From assembly GCF_000422925.1 (NCBI RefSeq), contig NZ_KE383958.1, forward strand, positions 189,264-246,068: 56,805 nucleotides of DNA, read 5' to 3'. The translations under genes were made by a program, and so were the position numbers. This document shows, piece after piece, positions 51,789 to 56,805 of this stretch. This DNA comes from Paludibacterium yongneupense DSM 18731. Its GTDB lineage: Bacteria > Pseudomonadota > Gammaproteobacteria > Burkholderiales > Chromobacteriaceae. Every line of letters starts with the position of its first letter. Positions within the stretch are counted from its first letter, which is position 1. The notes below the pieces were generated by a model. That model was not told the origin of the DNA. It ran no database searches and saw only the letters and a list, made by a program, of their open reading frames with translations.

Positions 51789-51792
51789 GTGT

Positions 51793-52308
51793 TCAGGCTT
51801 TCTCCATGGCGTAGGGATCGGAATATCCTAACCGAAGCATGATGACAGTTTCCAGTGCTTCCATGATTTGAGCCTCGTCATCCTCTTCGTGGTCGAAGCC
51901 CTGCAAATGCAACATGCCGTGTACCACAAGATGGGCATAATGCGCGCTTAGGGCGATGCCCTGAGCGGTCGCCTCGCTGGCAACGACGTCGGTGCTCAGC
52001 ACGATGTCGCCGAACAGATCCTGTCCGGTGGCGTACCCCTCGTCTTCGTCCTCATGCAGGGCAAAGGTCAGGACATTGGTGGCGTAGTCCTTGCCGCGGA
52101 AGTCGCGGTTGAGGGCGCGCGCCTCATCGGCGGCGACCAGGCGCAGGTTGACTTCGGCGTTGCTGCGGCCCGGCCGCAAGGCGGCGAGTGCCCAGCGCGT
52201 CAGGTCCGCCGCCGAGGGCAGGCCGTCGGCCGCCGTGGCGAACTGGATGCTCAGGGTCAGCCGTTCGGCGGCCTGCCGTACCGGATTATAACGTTTAGCT
52301 CTTTTCAT
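51793..52308 (-). CDS. ybeY: Endoribonuclease YbeY (rRNA maturation)
   Basis: YbeY, 171 residues, helps mature the 3' end of 16S rRNA and in ribosome quality control. The zinc motif is HLVVHGMLHLQGFDHEED (His, His, His; ~129-146), with NRDFRGKDYATNVLTFAL before it. ATG 52308 is preceded by GGGAAA and lies 14 bases inside the ybeZ end; the open frame to 52365 is rejected because it lies in ybeZ. Confidence 0.94.
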   Translation of the reverse strand: MKRAKRYNPVRQAAERLTLSIQFATAADGLPSAADLTRWALAALRPGRSNAEVNLRLVAADEARALNRDFRGKDYATNVLTFALHEDEDEGYATGQDLFGDIVLSTDVVASEATAQGIALSAHYAHLVVHGMLHLQGFDHEEDDEAQIMEALETVIMLRLGYSDPYAMEKA

Positions 52309-53248
52309 TTTCCCAGGCTTCGTAGGCGTCGACGATTTTCTGCACCAGTGGATGGCGCACCACATCTTCGCTAGTGAAATGATGGAAGTGGATGCCGCGG
52401 ACCGTCCCGAGGATGTTTTCCACTTCGACCAGGCCGCTTTTCTGATTGCGCGCCAGGTCGATCTGCGTCACGTCGCCGGTAATGACCGCGCGCGAGCCGA
52501 AGCCGATGCGCGTCAGGAACATTTTCATCTGTTCCGGCGTGGTGTTCTGCGCTTCGTCCAGAATGATGAATGCGTTGTTGAGCGTACGGCCGCGCATGTA
52601 GGCGAGCGGCGCGATCTCGATCAGGTTTTTTTCAAGCAGGCGGATCACACGGTCGAAGCCCATCAGGTCGTGCAGCGCGTCGTACAACGGACGCAGATAG
52701 GGGTCGACTTTCTGCGCAAGGTCGCCGGGCAGGAAGCCGAGCTTTTCGCCGGCTTCCACCGCCGGGCGCACCAGCACGATGCGCTTGATCTGGTCGCGTT
52801 CCATCGCGTCGACGGCGCAGGCTACCGCCAGATAGGTTTTGCCGGTCCCGGCGGGGCCGATGCCGAAGGTTATGTCGTGCTCGCGGATCGCCGTGATGTA
52901 GCGGCTCTGGCGCAGCGTCCTGCCGCGCAGTTCGCCGCGGCGGGTATGCAGCACCGGTGCTTCATCCTCGCTGTCCGTGCCAGTGTTCTGGCGCGCTTCG
53001 ACCAGGCCGAGCTGAATGTCGTCGATGTCGAGTGCGCGTTTCTCTGCCTGCAGGTAGCAGCGCGTCAGCAGCTCGATCGCGCGGCGGGCCTGCTCGCCCT
53101 TGACGCGAAAGCTTTCGCCGCGCCGGACAATGCTGACGTCGAGGCCGACTTCGATTTGTTTCAGGTTCTCGTCGAGCGGCCCGCACAGGCTGGCGAGCCG
53201 TTCGTTATCGACAGGGGTAAAGCTGATATGCTCGGTTTGCAAAATCAC
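52295..53248 (-). CDS. ybeZ: PhoH-like ATPase YbeZ
   Basis: A 317-residue PhoH-family NTPase with Walker [19 protein letters not shown] (~132) and Walker [20 protein letters not shown] (~230), then [11 protein letters not shown]. It is a probable partner of YbeY in RNA metabolism. It overlaps miaB by four bases (ATGA) and ybeY by 14. Confidence 0.95.
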   Translation of the reverse strand: MILQTEHISFTPVDNERLASLCGPLDENLKQIEVGLDVSIVRRGESFRVKGEQARRAIELLTRCYLQAEKRALDIDDIQLGLVEARQNTGTDSEDEAPVLHTRRGELRGRTLRQSRYITAIREHDITFGIGPAGTGKTYLAVACAVDAMERDQIKRIVLVRPAVEAGEKLGFLPGDLAQKVDPYLRPLYDALHDLMGFDRVIRLLEKNLIEIAPLAYMRGRTLNNAFIILDEAQNTTPEQMKMFLTRIGFGSRAVITGDVTQIDLARNQKSGLVEVENILGTVRGIHFHHFTSEDVVRHPLVQKIVDAYEAWENEKS

Positions 53249-54585
53249 TCCACGGCAGGATCTGCGACGACCGCTTCGCCGATGAGCGAGTGCGGGTTCG
53301 CATCGGTAATGACGACATCTATCGTGCTCTTGATCAGTCGCGGATGGCCTGCGAAGTTGACCACCCGGTTATTCAGCGTGCGGGCCGCGAGCATGCCTTC
53401 GTCCCGGCGTGCCACGCCCTCGACCAGCACCCGCTGGACTGTCCCCACCATGCCCTGATTGATGCTGAACACCTTGGTCTCGATCAGGCGATTGAGCGCT
53501 TCCAGCCGGCGCACCTTCTCCTCGTGCGGGGTGTCGTCGGCCAGGTTGGCGGCGGGCGTGCCGGGGCGCGAGCTGTAGATATACACATAGCTCAGGTCGA
53601 AGCCCACATCGGCGACCAGTTTCAGTGTCGCGTCGAAGTCGGCTTCGGTTTCGCCGGGAAAACCGACGATGAAATCGGAGCTCAGGCACAAGTCGGGGCG
53701 TACCGCGCGCAATTTGCGAACGATGGACTTGTACTCCAGCGAGGTATAGCCGCGCTTCATCGCCATCAGGATGCGGTCGGAGCCGCTCTGCACCGGCAGG
53801 TGCAGGTGCGAAACGAGTTTCGGCAGCGTAGCGAAGCACTGGATCAGCCGTTCGGTAAACTCGCGAGGGTGGCTGGTCGTGAAGCGCAGGCGCTCGACGC
53901 CGGGAATGGCGTGCACATACTCGAGCAGCAGGGCGAAATCGGCGATTTCGCCATCGGCCATTTCGCCGCGGTAGGCATTGACGTTCTGACCGAGCAGGGT
54001 GATTTCCCTCACGCCCTGCTGCGTCAGTCCGGCCACCTCGGCCAGTACATCGTCGAAGGGGCGGGAGACTTCTTCGCCACGCGTGTAAGGCACCACGCAG
54101 TAGGAACAGTACTTCGAACACCCCTCCATGATGGAGACAAAGGCCGCGCCGCCTTCGACCCGCGCTGGCGGGATGTGGTCGAATTTTTCGATTTCGGGGA
54201 AGGAAATATCGACCTGTGCGCGCCCGCTCGCCCGGCGCGTCCTGATCAGGTCGGGCAGCCGGTGCAAGGTTTGCGGCCCGAACACCACGTCAACGTAGGG
54301 GGCGCGTTTGATGATGGTTTCACCTTCCTGCGAGGCCACGCAGCCGCCTACGCCGATGAGCAGGTCGGGGCGGTCTTCCTTCAACTGCCGAACACGGCCG
54401 AGATCCGAAAACACCTTTTCCTGTGCTTTTTCGCGGACCGAGCAGGTGTTGAACAGAATGACGTCGGCTTCTTCCAGATTGTCGGTTCTGACCATCGCTT
54501 CGGACTGCGCCAATACGTCGACCATTTTGTCCGAGTCGTATTCGTTCATCTGGCAGCCGAACGTCTTGATGTATACCTTTTTCAT
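53245..54585 (-). CDS. miaB: tRNA-2-methylthio-N6-dimethylallyladenosine synthase
   Basis: MiaB adds the 2-methylthio group to i6A37 of tRNAs that read UNN codons. The 446-residue protein has the N-terminal UPF0004 domain with three cluster cysteines ([28 protein letters not shown]), a radical-SAM domain with [11 protein letters not shown] (~145), and a C-terminal TRAM domain (~370-440). First gene of the operon. Its leader contains a terminator-like hairpin 73-93 bases before the ATG. Confidence 0.96.
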   Translation of the reverse strand: MKKVYIKTFGCQMNEYDSDKMVDVLAQSEAMVRTDNLEEADVILFNTCSVREKAQEKVFSDLGRVRQLKEDRPDLLIGVGGCVASQEGETIIKRAPYVDVVFGPQTLHRLPDLIRTRRASGRAQVDISFPEIEKFDHIPPARVEGGAAFVSIMEGCSKYCSYCVVPYTRGEEVSRPFDDVLAEVAGLTQQGVREITLLGQNVNAYRGEMADGEIADFALLLEYVHAIPGVERLRFTTSHPREFTERLIQCFATLPKLVSHLHLPVQSGSDRILMAMKRGYTSLEYKSIVRKLRAVRPDLCLSSDFIVGFPGETEADFDATLKLVADVGFDLSYVYIYSSRPGTPAANLADDTPHEEKVRRLEALNRLIETKVFSINQGMVGTVQRVLVEGVARRDEGMLAARTLNNRVVNFAGHPRLIKSTIDVVITDANPHSLIGEAVVADPAVE

Positions 54586-54657
54586 TTACAGCGCTTCCAA
54601 CGTGGGTTGCGGCGAAGCGCAGGCCTCGCCCTGACACCGGGTCGTGAGTCTAGCAGC

Positions 54658-54678
54658 AAAAAAGCCCGCTGAGCGGGC
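54658..54678 (-). terminator. Intrinsic terminator in the miaB leader
   Basis: On the minus strand GCCCGC-TCA-GCGGGC is followed by TTTTTT (54663-54658). No gene ends here on this strand, so it terminates either a short leader transcript (attenuation of miaB) or a small RNA. Confidence 0.8.
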
Positions 54679-54736
54679 GGGGGTGGGCGCGAAATCTTCC
54701 ATGCACGGCGTTCACGTGTCATGGCTGCGCCACAAG
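54658..54736 (-). ncRNA. Candidate small RNA or attenuated leader upstream of miaB
   Basis: The 54586-54898 interval has no convincing gene. A promoter-like pair faces left and a terminator lies about 75 bases after the expected start, so a discrete ~75-79 nt RNA is predicted. It contains an ATG near 54721 opening a frame through the hairpin, which could be a leader peptide, but no clear regulatory codon run is seen. Purely a prediction from signals. Confidence 0.35.
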
Positions 54737-54742
54737 CCGCTG

Positions 54743-54770
54743 ATTATACAACACTAATCAGATATGTGAC
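54743..54770 (-). promoter_or_regulatory. Candidate promoter of the miaB operon
   Basis: On the minus strand GTCACA (54770-54765), 16 bases, TATAAT (54748-54743). The -10 box is perfect and the -35 moderate. The transcript would start near 54736. Confidence 0.65.
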
Positions 54771-54898
54771 GACTGCGGGCCGTTTGGCGAGGCGAGTTTG
54801 TCTGATCTTGAACAGAAGCGGATTTTTCCTGTTGGTTATTATGTTGTTTGAATAGCTGGTGGCGGACGGCTCGGCGTCCACCCGACCCAGGAGGACCC

Positions 54899-55198
54899 AT
54901 GCTGTGCCCTGATTGCGGAAGTCGCGTCGACCCCCCTCGCAAAGTGTGCCCGCACTGCCAGGCTGACCAAGCAGAAGACCACCTTTTTGCCCTGTCGTTT
55001 TGGACTGCCGGCCTGCCTGGCGCGCTGAGCGGTTCGATTCTGTGTGTGATGCTGGACTGGCCGCCATTTGCCGGGTGCATCGCCGGTGTCTTCGCCGGCA
55101 TCGCCATCTTCGCCATCGGCCGGCGTGTGCTCGGCCACGATGGCATGGATGCGCCGGCCCTGGTGCGGCAACCGCCGGATGGCAATTGGCGGGAATGA
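54899..55198 (+). CDS. Small zinc-ribbon membrane protein, unknown function
   Basis: A 99-residue protein beginning MLCPDCGSRVDPPRKVCPHC: two CXXC pairs (residues 3-6 and 17-20) form a zinc ribbon. About two membrane helices follow (~33-75; GALSGSILCVMLDW and GCIAGVFAGIAIFAIG), then a short tail. GGAGGA lies 4 bases before ATG 54899, which decides the start over a TTG at 54848. It is divergent from miaB and upstream of scrR, with no shared function evident. The family is not recognised. Confidence 0.7.
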   Translation: MLCPDCGSRVDPPRKVCPHCQADQAEDHLFALSFWTAGLPGALSGSILCVMLDWPPFAGCIAGVFAGIAIFAIGRRVLGHDGMDAPALVRQPPDGNWRE

Positions 55199-55240
55199 CA
55201 CAAGAAGGGAGCGGGGAGGGGCCGATGCCGTTTTGATGCA

Positions 55241-55269
55241 TTGACAACTGCGGCAGTGAACGATAGCCT
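55241..55269 (+). promoter_or_regulatory. Promoter of scrR
   Basis: A perfect TTGACA (55241-55246), 17 bases, then TAGCCT (55264-55269). The predicted start, 7 bases later, coincides with the scrR ATG at 55276. Confidence 0.65.
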
Positions 55270-55274
55270 GCTGT

Positions 55275-55292
55275 TATGGAAACGATACCATA
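55275..55292. promoter_or_regulatory. LacI-type operator overlapping the scrR start codon
   Basis: The palindrome ATGGAAAC|GATACCAT (55276-55291, plus flanking T/A) has a central CG, as is usual for LacI/GalR operators. It covers the predicted +1 and the first codons of scrR, implying autorepression. Confidence 0.75.
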
Positions 55293-56304
55293 TCCGGTGA
55301 CACGCATCCGCGACGTGGCCAGTCTGGCCAAGACGTCTGTCTCGACGGTGTCGCGCGTGCTCAATAATTCAGGCTATGTCAAAGCCGAGGTGCGCGCCCG
55401 CATCGAGGCGGTGATTGCCGAGACCGGTTATGTCCCCAGCTCGCTGGCCAAGGATCTGCAGCGGCAGCAGTCGAGCCTGGTGGGGGTCATCATTCCAAAA
55501 ATCAATTCTTACACTTCGGGCGAGATGGTTGCCGGCCTGTCGTCGGTTCTGAGCGAGCAACGCTACAGTGTGCTGCTGGCGAGCACGGATAACCATCCGC
55601 AGTCCGAGCTCGAGTCGCTCAAACTGTTCCGCGAGAAGCGTGTCAACGGCGTGTTGCTGCTGGGGACCGAATTGAGCGAAGCACACCGCCTGGCGATGGC
55701 GCAGATGCCGGTTCCGGTCGTGGTCATTGCGCAGGATGCCGCACGTCATGGTATCAGCAGCGTACTGCAGGACGAGCGCGCGGCGGCGGCGGCACTGACC
55801 CGTTACCTGCTGTCCTGCGGCCACCGCCGCATCGGCCTGCTCGGCGTGCACGAATTCGACATCCAGGTCGGGGTAGAGCGCAAGCAGGGTTTTCTCGACG
55901 CATTGCGCGAAGCCGGGGTCGAAGCCGATCCCGGCTTGATGATCCAGGGCGGCTTCGACTTCCAGTCCGCGGCGCGGGGGGTCGATCGCATCCTGGACCA
56001 GGGGCGGGCGCCCAGTGCGATCCTGGCGGTGACCGACCGTCTGGCCGTCGGTGCGATCAGCCGGCTGGCCGAGCGCGGGATCGTCGTTCCCGCGCAGATG
56101 TCGGTGGCCGGGATGGGGGATATCGACTTGGCCGCCGTGTTTCAGCCGCGCATCACCACGATTCGCTACGATTATTTCCAGACCGGGGCGCGGGCGGCCT
56201 CTTTGCTGGTTGATGCGATGCAGGGCGCGGTCGCTGCCGCGCAGAAAATCATCATGGGTTATCAGTTACAAATTCGCGATAGTGTCCGTACCGTCGGCGG
56301 GTGA
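55276..56304 (+). CDS. scrR: LacI-family sugar repressor, probably ScrR
   Basis: A 342-residue regulator: a LacI helix-turn-helix and hinge (TRIRDVASLAKTSVSTVSRV, ~9-28, then GYVPSSLAKDLQRQQ) and a periplasmic-binding-like sensor domain (~65-340; VGVIIPKINSYTSGEMVAGL, ALTRYLLSCGHRRIGLLGV, ILAVTDRLAVGAISRLAERG). The adjacent gene encodes a sucrose-type PTS transporter and the same operator type occurs before both genes, so it is inferred to repress sucrose uptake and itself. No ribosome site precedes the ATG, which sits at the predicted transcript start; the mRNA may be leaderless. A GTG at residue 8 would shorten the protein up to the HTH. Confidence 0.85.
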   Translation: METIPYPVTRIRDVASLAKTSVSTVSRVLNNSGYVKAEVRARIEAVIAETGYVPSSLAKDLQRQQSSLVGVIIPKINSYTSGEMVAGLSSVLSEQRYSVLLASTDNHPQSELESLKLFREKRVNGVLLLGTELSEAHRLAMAQMPVPVVVIAQDAARHGISSVLQDERAAAAALTRYLLSCGHRRIGLLGVHEFDIQVGVERKQGFLDALREAGVEADPGLMIQGGFDFQSAARGVDRILDQGRAPSAILAVTDRLAVGAISRLAERGIVVPAQMSVAGMGDIDLAAVFQPRITTIRYDYFQTGARAASLLVDAMQGAVAAAQKIIMGYQLQIRDSVRTVGG

Positions 56305-56323
56305 GTTTTTTTTTCGTCACGGC

Positions 56324-56339
56324 ATGGTAACGATACCAC
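56324..56339. promoter_or_regulatory. LacI-type operator before scrA
   Basis: TGGTA-ACGA-TACCA (56325-56338) has perfect 5-bp arms and shares the ACGATACCA half with the operator at scrR. It lies 13 bases before the scrA ATG and next to its ribosome site AAGGAG. Confidence 0.78.
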
Positions 56340-56351
56340 AAGGAGTTCGAC

Positions 56352-56805
56352 ATGGATCATCAACAGACGGCCGCGGCGATTCTGCCGCTGGTCGGCGGTG
56401 CGGACAATATCGTCAGCGCCGCCCATTGCGCGACGCGCCTGCGGCTGGTGCTGCAGGACGACGGGCTGATTCAGAAATCGGCGCTCGACGGGCTGGAAGC
56501 GGTCAAGGGCAGCTTCATCAACGGCGGGCAGTTGCAGGTGGTGATCGGACAGGGCGCCGTGAACAAGGTGTACGAGGCCTTCATCGAGCTGGCCGGGGTC
56601 AGCGCGTCGACGACGCAGGACAACAAGAACGCGGCGGCGTCGCAGCTCAACCCGGCGCAGCGCTTTGCGCAGATGCTGTCCAATATCTTCGTCCCCATCA
56701 TCCCGGTGATCGTGGCCTGCGGCCTGCTGATGGGGGTGATCGGCATGTCGAAGACGCTGGGCTGGGCGAGCGATACGCCGCTGCTGCAGCTGCTGGACAT
56801 GTTCT
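56352..56805 (+). CDS. scrA: Sucrose-type PTS transporter EIIBC, N-terminal part
   Basis: 151 residues are present before the window edge. The EIIB domain (~1-90) has the phospho-cysteine in [16 protein letters not shown] (residue 26) and [19 protein letters not shown]. The first membrane segments of EIIC ([19 protein letters not shown]) follow. These stretches resemble sucrose EIIBC (ScrA) more than trehalose EIIBC (TreB). It imports and phosphorylates the sugar at the inner membrane, fed by HPr and an EIIA encoded elsewhere. AAGGAG precedes ATG 56352. The gene is cut by the window, not broken. Confidence 0.88.
   Translation, partial: MDHQQTAAAILPLVGGADNIVSAAHCATRLRLVLQDDGLIQKSALDGLEAVKGSFINGGQLQVVIGQGAVNKVYEAFIELAGVSASTTQDNKNAAASQLNPAQRFAQMLSNIFVPIIPVIVACGLLMGVIGMSKTLGWASDTPLLQLLDMF

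Noticed and set aside
54744-55364. Minus-strand open frame of 206 codons over the zinc-ribbon gene
   Set aside because: Basic, low-complexity shadow without a ribosome site; it overlaps a promoter and the zinc-ribbon gene that has one.
56352-56805. Reading the PTS gene as trehalose transporter treB with TreR regulator
   Set aside because: The segments [23 protein letters not shown] and [19 protein letters not shown] fit sucrose EIIBC better than the TreB sequence I recall; the rest of the gene would settle it.

Overview
The window is high-G+C chromosomal DNA from a betaproteobacterium, most likely of the order Neisseriales and close to Chromobacteriaceae. The evidence is gene order and sequence type: rsmD-ftsY-ftsE-ftsX-rpoH, a tRNA-Tyr/Gly/Thr-tuf block next to the S10 operon, stand-alone RibB under an FMN riboswitch, and betaproteobacterial EF-Tu, RpoA and SurA/LptD types. 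The genus is an inference. Almost everything is core genome. There is no prophage, integrase, insertion sequence, CRISPR array or recognisable defence system.

Layout. Bases 1-740 hold the end of a lysine/alanine-repeat histone H1-like gene and its terminator. From 842 to 9309 on the minus strand lie a large FAD/Fe-S oxidoreductase and the lptD-surA-pdxA operon (outer-membrane biogenesis plus vitamin B6). Divergent from lptD are amgK-murU (peptidoglycan recycling), running into ruvC-ruvA. ribB with its FMN riboswitch sits on the opposite strand between ruvA and ruvB. Next come a small membrane protein, proB, bioA, a type IV pilin and a PglL/Wzy-type O-oligosaccharyltransferase.

Bases 19904-24622 hold rpoH, ftsX, ftsE, ftsY, rsmD and a 2[4Fe-4S] ferredoxin. 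rpoH has a near-perfect CIRCE operator in its leader, which would place the heat-shock sigma factor under HrcA. Bases 24730-40279 form the translation block: tRNA-Tyr, tRNA-Gly, tRNA-Thr, tuf, then the S10, spc and alpha operons (rpsJ to rplQ, with secY, infA, rpmJ and rpoA). Internal promoters are readable before rplN and before rpsM. The tRNA-tuf unit is joined directly to rpsJ, with no secE-nusG-rpoBC-rpsL-rpsG-fusA between, so this is either a real recombination at tuf or an assembly join across the duplicated tuf gene.

Bases 40293-49407 carry a MOSC protein overlapped by a MocR-type regulator, then a beta-alanine (omega-amino acid) transaminase and an acylating semialdehyde dehydrogenase flanked by two chemoreceptors. 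Bases 49371-54585 are the conserved miaB-ybeZ-ybeY-ybeX-lnt operon on the minus strand, preceded by a possible attenuator or small RNA. The right edge has a small zinc-ribbon membrane protein and a sucrose PTS locus (scrR, scrA truncated by the window edge) with two matching operator palindromes; scrR looks leaderless.

I did not find a wholly new multi-gene system. The most useful leads are the tuf junction, CIRCE control of rpoH, the leaderless scrR with its operator at +1, the miaB leader, the hairpin splitting rpsJ from rplC, and the pilin/oligosaccharyltransferase pair.
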